From positions 1-41,641 of the forward strand of contig JAUIMA010000003.1 in assembly GCA_030432675.1 (NCBI GenBank): a DNA stretch of 41,641 bases. Reading direction: 5' to 3'. The notes beneath the pieces are model-generated. The model was not told the origin of the DNA. It ran no database searches and saw only the letters and a program-made list of their open reading frames with translations. Source of the stretch: Candidatus Hydrogenedentota bacterium (lineage in GTDB: Bacteria > Hydrogenedentota > Hydrogenedentia > Hydrogenedentales > JAEUWI01). Below are positions 9,501 through 17,318 of the stretch, piece by piece. The translations under genes were made by a program, and so were the position numbers. Each line of letters starts with the position of its first letter. Position 1 is the first letter of the stretch.

Positions 9501-10371
9501 GGCCCTGCTTGGTAACGCGCTCATGCAAATTGAACGGGCGGACGGTGGTCTCTTGGATGACGATAACGTGGGCACGTCCGATTGGCGACTGATCACCGAA
9601 GCCGATGGGCGGGTGCGCATCTTTACCGATGACGACAACTTCCTCCCGGTCGGCTCGTTCGGCGCCTTGCTGAAAATCACCTTCACCAACCTGACGGACT
9701 ACGTGGGCGCCTTTGGAACTGGTGCACGGCAACCAGAGTTCTTCCTCAGCATGCGCATGGATAACCGCCCCTACATCTCGCCCCAATCAGAAGGACAACC
9801 GTCCAGCACGAAGTTCTTCCTGTACCCTGGCGGCATTGCCCACGATGGGCGTGCACTTTCCATTGCTCTGGGCGAAAGCGACCTGGCATCCCCCGCGCAG
9901 TTTGTCGAGTTCCTCTCGGAAATCCCCGGCTTTGACCCCGAAGACGAGATCGCGCTCGACACCGACATGGATACCATCCCGAACTTCAATGACCCCGTTC
10001 CTCTGGATGAAGAGTTGCCGGCAAGTCGGGTAACGCCCAATCCCATTGATGTGGATGCGGACGACAACATCTTTACGCTTACGATTCGAAACAACTTGCT
10101 CGATAGTTTCGAATGGAATATCGACACAGCCTCCCTTCCCAGCTGGATTCCGGCGGCCAGTATTCGCTATGGCGCCGGTGCGACCAGCACAACGCAAATA
10201 CGAACCCTGCTGGCTCCGGGTGAGACCGAGGCCGTTCAATTCAGCGTCGACCGGACGGGCCTAACACCGGGTACGGCAATCACCGACTCCGTAGTATTCA
10301 ATATTACCAACAGTGAGTACGCCTTCATCGTACCGGAAAGTGTGTCAGTAACGATGGAGATAGCGCCATGA
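6550..10371 (+). CDS. Large lipoprotein with BACON/ASH-like beta-sandwich repeats and vWA domain
   Basis: Lipobox 'AATIISGC'. Repeated 'FGTT...L.L.NTG.G.L.W......PWL' units. vWA MIDAS 'VVLILDFTGSM' and 'DVRAVVFITDGKETV'. TSP3-like 'DTDMDTIPNFNDPVP' near the C-terminus. Confidence 0.85.
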   Translation: MAEWKSRVGQLALLLAATIISGCPVSVVTAPQLNASPAATDFGTTQTTRDLALENTGGGTLEWTAQEVTRVDVDSPWVAADVPWLTLSVASGAITTDLDHITLMASRTGLSSGLYTNTGVQITSNGGTVTVPVSLTVEAQLQVTPQRLALSATETSGTFSVVNNGTTPLSWTISYLTDPNDRNSTGTLPSGFTVNPASGTNQSLASTSINVTFPAGTDDFALLVDSASGQEVVTFSVGSALTQLLVSPTTLTLSIASNSETTTEQPASTLRLENVGNLPVSWTIDLSERINPNASPPLSADPILGTTQIGSTSEIAVRVTDPDTIIQGDGIYELAVRVGDSFQTVPIIVDVLPLPEITLALPPETEFLQPPVVETDLLDFGDDLVQDQFFVVNTGSRDSELFFQVTYDEQGQDNALIAAITPLRGNTNGSDRDYYLFDQQVYTDGVPVSVTINRNNLVEDLETRLITVRAFESNNFVSQLTAVAEKTIEIRVAKPPYTITGATNRARAPSMLRFVFSNRDELGQVIPLQSEADRERVAYEIFENEIALDLNETSQFLTFDYRGNVVLILDFTGSMYNAGTTGPNPLQPGDAVALMREAAKAFIDDLPPNFNLQIMYHTDRVPEERIIQRFTNDRTQLKDALDRFTVSPALFGDSDIVETLEMAIDSLVAEDPAGTLPFDDADVRAVVFITDGKETVSGNTVTGVDGLAEESRTRLYPVAYSPNGDPAPLADLIVSAESSGGYLYTAGSVRNLSTVFGTRSSMEVLATTSAIPNTAAFTIRNVGTSAFTYEITPDDSPWLGTVSLPEGNVNGGASQAITLTLDPTGIDANTRLRATVNVIASNGDEAEVVVHFLTTNAAATNIETTVRDETGTIWEELNNQSVLTYTTPKEVDFQYLLSGTYRLPDDTIIEGPFQRNAVFTLGDPRIGQVSLRSAGIVEDLSTVDPEQRFRAEVYVYADYVPRNIRSFSFRFMPQAATDLSAANQALLGNALMQIERADGGLLDDDNVGTSDWRLITEADGRVRIFTDDDNFLPVGSFGALLKITFTNLTDYVGAFGTGARQPEFFLSMRMDNRPYISPQSEGQPSSTKFFLYPGGIAHDGRALSIALGESDLASPAQFVEFLSEIPGFDPEDEIALDTDMDTIPNFNDPVPLDEELPASRVTPNPIDVDADDNIFTLTIRNNLLDSFEWNIDTASLPSWIPAASIRYGAGATSTTQIRTLLAPGETEAVQFSVDRTGLTPGTAITDSVVFNITNSEYAFIVPESVSVTMEIAP

Positions 10372-10448
10372 GGGTGAGACGAGTCTTAGAACGGAAGAGC
10401 AGTCTGATGGCGGCACGATTGAGTCAACGTGATGATAAGGAGTATGGA

Positions 10449-13400
10449 ATGCTACGCACAGCGCGCTGCATAAGCTTGATGGGTCTATTGCTGACCATCG
10501 TCACCCTGACTGGCTGCCCCACAGCAACCACACCGGGCCTGTCTGTCACGCCGCTTGCGTTAAATTTCGGGGCGGGCGAAACATCAAAGACGATTCGGGT
10601 CCAGAATTCCGGAGGCGGCACCCTGACGTGGGCGGCCGAAGTATCCGAGAATGCGCCTTGGCTGACCCTCGAGGTCGCCAAATCCACCAAACAGGCGGGT
10701 ATGGTTGAAGGGGAAACGACCTCCGAAGTAGACGTCGTCACCCTGCTACTCAATCGGACCATACTGGACCAATCCTCGTCACGCAACGCCACGGTTACGA
10801 TCACATCCAACGCGGGTAATCAGACCGTCAGTGTGGGTGTCTCCGAGTCCGGACCGGCCCAACTTACGATAGCTCCGACATCCCTGGCCTTTGGCACCAC
10901 AGCCACCTCCATGGACGTGGCTATCAGTAACTCGGGCTCCGAAGGCCTGGACTGGGTGCTGGGCGTTCCCGATGATGCCCCTTGGCTGAGCGCATCCCGC
11001 ACCAGCAATTCTGGCGTCATTGGCACCACCGTAGATTCTGTAACACTGACGGTTGATCGGACTGGTCTTCCAGGCGGGGACTACGAGGCCACCGTGACTG
11101 TCGCATCGAATGGCGGTACGGGCGAAATTCTTGTGACGGCAAGCGTACCTCCCCTTGTTGTCTCTACCGCAGAAATCGACTTCGGGAGCCGACTTGCCGG
11201 CGCATCCCGCTTTGTCAATATATCGAACCCCTCCGAAACGGTTGCGGGCCTCCAAATCACGGCCAGCGTCCAGGGAGCCGCCACTGAATGGCTGAGCCTC
11301 GGCGAAAACCTCACGGTGCTCGACCCACGGACGACCGGCACCATTCGTGTGGATGCCGATCCGGACGGATTGGCCCCCGGCACCTACACCGGAACGGTTA
11401 CCGTTTCCTCGGCCAACCTCAATTTCACCCATCTTATTACAGTCCGCCTGGAAGTACCTGGGCTCTCCGTGACACCCGACGCGATTGCCTTCGGTGAAAT
11501 TACCGAGCTTCAACAGCGGGACTTCACCTTGGAAAACCTTACGGGTGCGCCGCTCTCCTACAGCATCGCCATTCCCGAGAGCGCGCCCTGGGTGCTCCTC
11601 TCCTCCACTTCCGGAACGGTGAGCACCACGACGACCATCCAGCTGAGCGCAGACCCCGATCGCATTGGTGCAGGAAGTCATGAAGCCGAACTCGCTATCA
11701 CCTTTGGCGACGATGGCAATGCGCCGACACAAACCCTGACGGTAACGATGAGCCGTCCCGAACCCGCGCGCCTGGAAGCCTCGCCCAAGTCTATACTCTT
11801 CGGCACGGCACTCCTGGAACGTCGGGTGGCGCTGTGGAATGTAGGCATCGGATCGGTCAATTGGACTATCGACGCCTCCGGATTTCCCGCCTGGCTCTCC
11901 TTGGATGTGGTGCCCGGCTCGGGAACACTTGCGGGTGGCGTAGCCAATGGCACCGTAGCTGGAGAAGAGACGGACGAAGTAATCCTGCGCGTTGACCGCA
12001 GCATGGCTCCATCCGGTCAATTCGAATTCACCCATACCTTCAACGCCGTTGCATCGGGCGACTACGATAACGTGGTACCAATCACGTTGTCCATGTCCAT
12101 TGCCCGGGTTCCCGTATTCGTGCTGGAAGCTGACGATGTGGATGACCGTGGTATCAGCACCCTGGCGGTCCCCGTGACGGAAGACACGCTTACCTTCGTG
12201 GTTCGTAATGAGGGCACGGGCCCCCTCAATTGGGGCTTCAACAATCTGCCCAGCTGGATTTCTTCCCTGGAGCCCTCCCAAGGCACGCTCCAGCCCAACG
12301 TGCAGCAAACTGTTACCTTGACGGTTAATCGCAGCGGTCTGGTCACACCCGGTGCCCAGGCATTCCTGGAAATCACGACGAATGACCCTGCAAACGAATT
12401 GGTCTTCCTCGACGTGGCCGTGGCCGTACCCCCCGTGATTTTGATCACCACCGACCGGCCCAGTCTTGGCTTTGCCGACGATGAAGCAGCCACGACCATT
12501 GGCATTGCCAATAATGGCGATGCAGGCACGTTGCTGAATTACCAGGTCGTAACCAATCAGGATTGGCTGTCCATTGCCCCCTCCAACGGGGTCAGTGAGG
12601 GCACCTCCTCCCCCATCAAAGACTTCCAGGAACACAGCGTGACCGTAGATCGGTCACGCTTGGACGGCGCTGGCGCGTCGGCACGGCTCATCATCTCTGC
12701 GTTCATCGTGGAAGACGGCATGGCTGTTCCTGACCCCACCGTGCCCCCCTTGGAAGTAACCGTTACGGTGGAAGCAGCCCCCCTTACCATCGAATCCGCA
12801 CTGCCACGCAAACGCGTTCCGTCTCTGTTGCGCAATGTGCTCAGCCTGCGGAATATCCGCTCCGAGTCCATTCCGATTCCGAACAGTCGTTTGCAGCAAG
12901 TGGGTGATCTCTTCCGAATCTCTGAAACCGAAGTACCCCTGGAACTGACCGAATCAAATCAGTTCCTCAAGAAGGACTACTCCGCCAACGTACTCATCAT
13001 GCTCGACTTTTCCGGCAGTATGTTGGATTCGGCGGAAGAGGCCGTGGAAGATGGTCAGCTGGGCGATCCGGCGGCCCTTACCGAAGATGCCCTCAAGAGT
13101 GTCTATGCCCAATGCATTGGTGACCTGATTGACGAGATGCCCGATCACTTCCGCGTCGGTCTGAGCGTCTTCAATGATCGCCCCACTCCGGACAGCGGTG
13201 CCGTGCGGGTCATCAATCCTGCCGACGGTGAAGGCGCCTTCACCCGCGACAAAAACATCCTGAACACGCGCTTCACCCAACTCGTAGTCAATGACAACGG
13301 CGCCACCGAGCTACTCCCCGCCATCCAGGCGGGTGCGAGCCGACTGGTTCGTGAAGACACAAACAGCAATCTCCGCCCCTTCGATGATGCCGACGTTAAA

Positions 13401-15083
13401 GCGCTAATCGTCATCACCGACGGACGTGACACCAGTTTGGAACGTGTCACCGAGACAGCCAACGCCATCGTGGCGCAGGGCGTCCGCCTCTTCATCGTGG
13501 GTTGGGGTGCCAAAGTGGAAGCGGATCCAATCATTCGTCTGACCACGACCACGGGTGGCCACTACTACTCGACACCAGCGCGGGATACGGGCGTCCAGGA
13601 TGCCTTCGGCGTGCCCATCCGTGTCCCAGAAGTAGCTCAGCTTGCCGATTGGTGCAGCTTGGACCCGGCCGACGAATGTGACGAGTCCATACCCAACGAC
13701 TTGGCATCCCAGGTGATTCTCAGCTACACCACGCTGAACGCTCAGCCGAGCGTGGTCGTAACGGCGGATCTCACTTTCAACGACCCGAACGACCAGAACT
13801 CTATCTGCCTTCCCGAACAGGGCGAAATCACCAGCAGTGTGGAATACCGGCAACAGGACTTCCTCGCGATACAAGGTGACGTACGAATGGGGCAGGCATC
13901 GATTCGCACGGAGGGTGTCTCCAATGGCGACGCCACACTTATCGTTCGGGCGGATTATGTCCCCCGCAACATCACCCAACTCACCTTTGAGCTTACGGTG
14001 AACAGTTTAGAAAACCCCACTGTCACCGTGGACACTGTGAATCAGATCGCCGGTGGCCTCATTTCTAACTGGACGCAATCGCAGGCAGGTAACTTCTTTA
14101 CGTTTACCTCCCCCGACGGTGAGCCCATCCGCTTCTCAGATTTCGGTGACCTTATCGAAATCACCGTTTCGGGTGTTACCCAGGCCTTTGATGTGGATTT
14201 TGAAATCACCGATCCGGTCTATATGTCCGACAACTTTGAAACCAAGTATTTCACCCACCCCACCGGTATCACCGTGGGCGGCAGTGAATTTCTGGCGACG
14301 TCGTTCCCCTCCCCCTTCTTCGACTCTCGTCCCGGCCCCTTGGATGTGGATGGTGAATTCATCGTCGTCGCGGACGCTGATACGGACCAGGTGGAAATCG
14401 ATGTCTTCAACCTTGGTGGCTCCCACGTGGCACCGGGCTCGGTAGCCGATATCGTAACCGGTGAGTTTAATCCGGAAGGTCTCGTCAACGTTGGGTTGTT
14501 CTGGGAGGCTATCGTAGGTGCCTCCGACAACTTCCTTACCTTTGAGGATGACACCCAGACGACGGGATTCGTAACGGATTACATGACACCTTCCACCATG
14601 TTTGTTAATCTCAACCGGGCTGTAACGCCTCCCGGAGAACGGGAAGGAGAGATTTCGGTCACCTACGGTTCCGGCTCGGTAAACAACACCGGCACCTTGG
14701 ATCCCATCATCATCCGCTATACCGTCGAGCTCCCTGAGTTTGATATCGATATCTACAATGACGACACCGACCAGTTTGAAGACCTGCCGGGCCTCTTTAT
14801 CAATTTTGAGGCCACACCGGACGCGCAAGACATCCGCATCACCAATGTGGGTCAAAGCACGTTGCAGTGGGAAGTGGACCCCGACAGCCTTCCCGCCTGG
14901 GTGGTACTCAGCAGTCTGGTGGGCGCTCCTGGTCCGGATCAGAGCGATATCATCACCATCAGTATCAATCGGGCCAGCCTTCCAGAGGGTAATCAGTTTG
15001 CGGATATCGTATTTACGGCAGACTTTACCGACCCCATCACCTTGACCATCAGTGCCGAAGGCCTTCCCCCCGGCGCAAAATAG
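10449..15083 (+). CDS. Giant lipoprotein paralogue: BACON/ASH-like repeats and vWA domain
   Basis: Start at MLRTARC (AAGGAG about 7 nt upstream) rather than 10368. Lipobox 'IVTLTGC'. Multiple 'PLALNFGAGETSKTIRVQNSGGGTLTWAAEVSENAPWLTL'-type repeats. MIDAS 'LIMLDFSGSM', 'DVKALIVITDGRDTS'. Confidence 0.85.
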   Translation: MLRTARCISLMGLLLTIVTLTGCPTATTPGLSVTPLALNFGAGETSKTIRVQNSGGGTLTWAAEVSENAPWLTLEVAKSTKQAGMVEGETTSEVDVVTLLLNRTILDQSSSRNATVTITSNAGNQTVSVGVSESGPAQLTIAPTSLAFGTTATSMDVAISNSGSEGLDWVLGVPDDAPWLSASRTSNSGVIGTTVDSVTLTVDRTGLPGGDYEATVTVASNGGTGEILVTASVPPLVVSTAEIDFGSRLAGASRFVNISNPSETVAGLQITASVQGAATEWLSLGENLTVLDPRTTGTIRVDADPDGLAPGTYTGTVTVSSANLNFTHLITVRLEVPGLSVTPDAIAFGEITELQQRDFTLENLTGAPLSYSIAIPESAPWVLLSSTSGTVSTTTTIQLSADPDRIGAGSHEAELAITFGDDGNAPTQTLTVTMSRPEPARLEASPKSILFGTALLERRVALWNVGIGSVNWTIDASGFPAWLSLDVVPGSGTLAGGVANGTVAGEETDEVILRVDRSMAPSGQFEFTHTFNAVASGDYDNVVPITLSMSIARVPVFVLEADDVDDRGISTLAVPVTEDTLTFVVRNEGTGPLNWGFNNLPSWISSLEPSQGTLQPNVQQTVTLTVNRSGLVTPGAQAFLEITTNDPANELVFLDVAVAVPPVILITTDRPSLGFADDEAATTIGIANNGDAGTLLNYQVVTNQDWLSIAPSNGVSEGTSSPIKDFQEHSVTVDRSRLDGAGASARLIISAFIVEDGMAVPDPTVPPLEVTVTVEAAPLTIESALPRKRVPSLLRNVLSLRNIRSESIPIPNSRLQQVGDLFRISETEVPLELTESNQFLKKDYSANVLIMLDFSGSMLDSAEEAVEDGQLGDPAALTEDALKSVYAQCIGDLIDEMPDHFRVGLSVFNDRPTPDSGAVRVINPADGEGAFTRDKNILNTRFTQLVVNDNGATELLPAIQAGASRLVREDTNSNLRPFDDADVKALIVITDGRDTSLERVTETANAIVAQGVRLFIVGWGAKVEADPIIRLTTTTGGHYYSTPARDTGVQDAFGVPIRVPEVAQLADWCSLDPADECDESIPNDLASQVILSYTTLNAQPSVVVTADLTFNDPNDQNSICLPEQGEITSSVEYRQQDFLAIQGDVRMGQASIRTEGVSNGDATLIVRADYVPRNITQLTFELTVNSLENPTVTVDTVNQIAGGLISNWTQSQAGNFFTFTSPDGEPIRFSDFGDLIEITVSGVTQAFDVDFEITDPVYMSDNFETKYFTHPTGITVGGSEFLATSFPSPFFDSRPGPLDVDGEFIVVADADTDQVEIDVFNLGGSHVAPGSVADIVTGEFNPEGLVNVGLFWEAIVGASDNFLTFEDDTQTTGFVTDYMTPSTMFVNLNRAVTPPGEREGEISVTYGSGSVNNTGTLDPIIIRYTVELPEFDIDIYNDDTDQFEDLPGLFINFEATPDAQDIRITNVGQSTLQWEVDPDSLPAWVVLSSLVGAPGPDQSDIITISINRASLPEGNQFADIVFTADFTDPITLTISAEGLPPGAK

Positions 15084-15106
15084 CGTCATTCGAGCTCCCC
15101 TCGCGC

Positions 15107-15144
15107 ATGCCGCCCTCCTGAATTCTGGAGGGCGGCATTTTTTT
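15107..15144 (+). terminator. Rho-independent terminator
   Basis: ATGCCGCCCTCC / GGAGGGCGGCAT 12-bp perfect stem, 8-nt loop, followed by a run of seven T. Confidence 0.93.
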
Positions 15145-15156
15145 CTTCGGGCTAAG

Positions 15157-15187
15157 TTGTCAGATAACACGGATTCTGAGTTATAAT
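15157..15187 (+). promoter_or_regulatory. Possible sigma70 promoter
   Basis: TTGTCA (15157-15162), 19-nt spacer, TATAAT (15182-15187). Confidence 0.45.
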
Positions 15188-15238
15188 ACGGCCCGTCTGA
15201 ATCCCAAACTAATCTCCTCATAACTGAAGGTGCCCGAT

Positions 15239-15484
15239 GTGAATCCAATCATTCTAAACCTGGTCGTCGCGGTCGGTGCCCTGGTACTCATTTTCGGTGT
15301 CTGGATTGGCGTTCACCTGCTTGCACGATTTCGAATGGGGGTTCGCCAGATTGGATGCCGAGGGCCTATGACCGATGATTTCGGTAACGAAGTATGCTGC
15401 CACACCGGCGAGCCGTGTACCGGCGACACCACGTGCAGCACCGACGACGAGGCCCCCGCTGCCCCGTGTCAGGAAAAGCACTGA
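15239..15484 (+). CDS. Small single-TM protein with cysteine-rich C-terminal tail
   Basis: GTG start after GAAGG. 'NPIILNLVVAVGALVLIFGVWIGVHLLARF' TM helix, then 'GNEVCCHTGEPCTGDTTCSTDDEAPAAPCQ'. The ORF track start is 15230. Confidence 0.6.
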   Translation: MNPIILNLVVAVGALVLIFGVWIGVHLLARFRMGVRQIGCRGPMTDDFGNEVCCHTGEPCTGDTTCSTDDEAPAAPCQEKH

Positions 15485-15543
15485 CTATCTGTAACGATTG
15501 CTGGTCCCCCCTGCGGGATCATTGATGAGACCATGAGAAAGGA

Positions 15544-15885
15544 ATGGCGCTGATGCCACTCAAGTATTACTGCCCGAAATGTAGCAAACGTTTTGTGGAC
15601 TGGGGTGCGGAAAAGCTCGCTTTTAAATGCCCTGATTGCGACGGCGAGACCCTCTACCGCGTCGGCACACAGCCGGAAGGAGAAGATGGCAAACCGTCGC
15701 TTTCCAAGACCGCTGCAAAACGCAAGACCAAAGCGAAGGCCAAAGCAAAGCCAAAGGCCAAGGCGAAAGCCAAAGCGAAGGCGGATGACGTGGTCATTAC
15801 AGATGATGATTCGTCGCTGGACGTTCCTGATCTCGATAGCGTAGACGAGGTAGTCGACACCGACGTCGCCACCGACGACGACTGA
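15544..15885 (+). CDS. Zinc-ribbon protein with Lys/Ala-rich tract and acidic tail
   Basis: CPKC...CPDC zinc-ribbon pattern, then KAKAKAKPKAKAKAKAKA, then D/E-rich C-terminus. Confidence 0.65.
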   Translation: MALMPLKYYCPKCSKRFVDWGAEKLAFKCPDCDGETLYRVGTQPEGEDGKPSLSKTAAKRKTKAKAKAKPKAKAKAKAKADDVVITDDDSSLDVPDLDSVDEVVDTDVATDDD

Positions 15886-15958
15886 TCAGAAATCCAAAAG
15901 TCGAGCGCCTGATGTGTGTATCGGTCGAAAATTCGGCCGACGTCACGCCGGGCGATTC

Positions 15959-15997
15959 CCCCTCAATGATGCCCTTTGGCACATTGAGGGGTCTTTT
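15959..15997. terminator. Terminator between convergent genes
   Basis: CCCCTCAATG (15959-15968) / CATTGAGGGG (15982-15991) with an inner GCC/GGC pair, followed by TCTTTT. Confidence 0.75.
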
Positions 15998-16667
15998 ATC
16001 TTACGTCCGGAGCGTCGGGACGTAACGAAACCCGCACTTCGTCAAATTGAATTTCGACCCGAAGCCAAGGTGCCGTTTCCGTCAGATAGTGCCCGAGAAA
16101 GTCCTCCAGGCTTTGCTCCGGACTCATGATCAGTGACACCCCCCGTTTGGCGGATGGCAAGGAACGAACCCCTTCACCGATCACAATGTTAATCTGGTGT
16201 TCCGACGCGACCCCCTCCAGCAACGTCACGATATCGTGTTCCCGGTAAATTTGGATGCGGGTGCTCACCGAGGCCGCCAGCTCCTTCGAAAAGCTGGGAC
16301 TCATCTTATGGGCCGGGAGCAGCTCCGGTGCGGAAGAATCACGCACCGCACTGCTCGAGACCTTATCTGCGGCAAGGCTCCCATCGTCAGGCGCGTAAAT
16401 TACCTCGACAACCTGACGGGCCGGCAAAATAAGGGGTTCCTCGCCCGGCACCACCTCCACCCGCACATCGATTACGGTCTCGCTCAATACTTTCAGGCCC
16501 CGCAGAGAAAGGCCGGAACGTAATAGAATGTGGTCGCCTCTTGACACAGCACTGCCCTGCACGCTGGTGGGAGAAGAAGGCTGGTTGGATTGGGCGGCCT
16601 CTTCCCCGTACGCATGCGCAGCACATGCCAGTAGGATTGCCAATACGGTCCGCATTTGTCGATACAC
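15996..16667 (-). CDS. Exported protein with secretin/STN-like C-terminal domain
   Basis: Signal peptide 'MYRQMRTVLAILLACAAHAYG'. C-terminal 'VTLLEGVASEHQINIVIGEGVRSLPSAKRGVSLIMSPEQSLEDFLGHYLTE' resembles the short N-domains of secretins. Confidence 0.55.
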   Translation of the reverse strand: MYRQMRTVLAILLACAAHAYGEEAAQSNQPSSPTSVQGSAVSRGDHILLRSGLSLRGLKVLSETVIDVRVEVVPGEEPLILPARQVVEVIYAPDDGSLAADKVSSSAVRDSSAPELLPAHKMSPSFSKELAASVSTRIQIYREHDIVTLLEGVASEHQINIVIGEGVRSLPSAKRGVSLIMSPEQSLEDFLGHYLTETAPWLRVEIQFDEVRVSLRPDAPDVR

Positions 16668-16722
16668 CTCAGTTCCAGCATCTCATTCTAAGAGAGCGGC
16701 ACACAGGTGTCAAACGGCCTCC

Positions 16723-16751
16723 TTGTAAACAGCAACCGTTCCCCCTACAAT
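16723..16751 (+). promoter_or_regulatory. Possible sigma70 promoter for the receiver gene
   Basis: TTGTAA, 17-nt spacer, TACAAT. Confidence 0.5.
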
Positions 16752-16812
16752 AAACAGAGCAAAGGGCGTTTCCCGGCACGTGTCACATGGGTCCTTTGCA
16801 CGGGAGGCCTGG

Positions 16813-17181
16813 ATGGCAACGATACTGATAGCAACAATGGACAGCACGGACTATGCCACGCTCGCAGCAGAAATCGAGGGAGAAGGCTACGACGTGCTGT
16901 GGGCCAGCGATGGACAGGAAGCCGTTGAACTCACCTTGGAACACCGTCCGGCCATCGCCTTCATAGACAGCAGCCTGGCCCTCTTCAACGGCTTCGAGGT
17001 TGCCGAAATACTTCGGGGCGACCCGGAAGTTCCGAGAGATATGCCGCTCCTGTTGTTCAGCGACGAAGCCGTTGAGCCACACCGCTTCGATGCGGTCGGT
17101 TTCACTGCGCAGTTCCATAAGACGCACTCCCACGAATCCGTGCGGGAACTATTGAGTGCTCTGGCCTACCAGGCCGGTTAG
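16813..17181 (+). CDS. Stand-alone CheY-like receiver domain protein
   Basis: Start at MATILIATMDS (GGGAGG upstream). 'RPAIAFIDSSLALFNGFEVAEILR' carries the phosphoacceptor Asp; 'FTAQFHKTHS' carries the conserved Lys. Confidence 0.75.
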   Translation: MATILIATMDSTDYATLAAEIEGEGYDVLWASDGQEAVELTLEHRPAIAFIDSSLALFNGFEVAEILRGDPEVPRDMPLLLFSDEAVEPHRFDAVGFTAQFHKTHSHESVRELLSALAYQAG

Positions 17182-17318
17182 CGTACAGTCTTGCGAACAA
17201 GAGCACGTCTGTCCGCGTATTGAGGCGGATTTTCAGCGTCAAGCAGAATTTATGATTCCGCTGCCCAAATCTAGTCGCTCGCGGGCTATGGCCGTCGGGA
17301 GCGTGCTGCTTGAGTGGC

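Noticed and set aside
10779-12635. 618-aa minus-strand ORF inside the second vWA lipoprotein gene
   Set aside because: Same explanation: the opposite strand carries a lipoprotein with clear repeats and vWA motifs.
14136-15248. 370-aa minus-strand ORF
   Set aside because: Runs through the terminator and antisense to the lipoprotein C-terminus; no SD or domain support.
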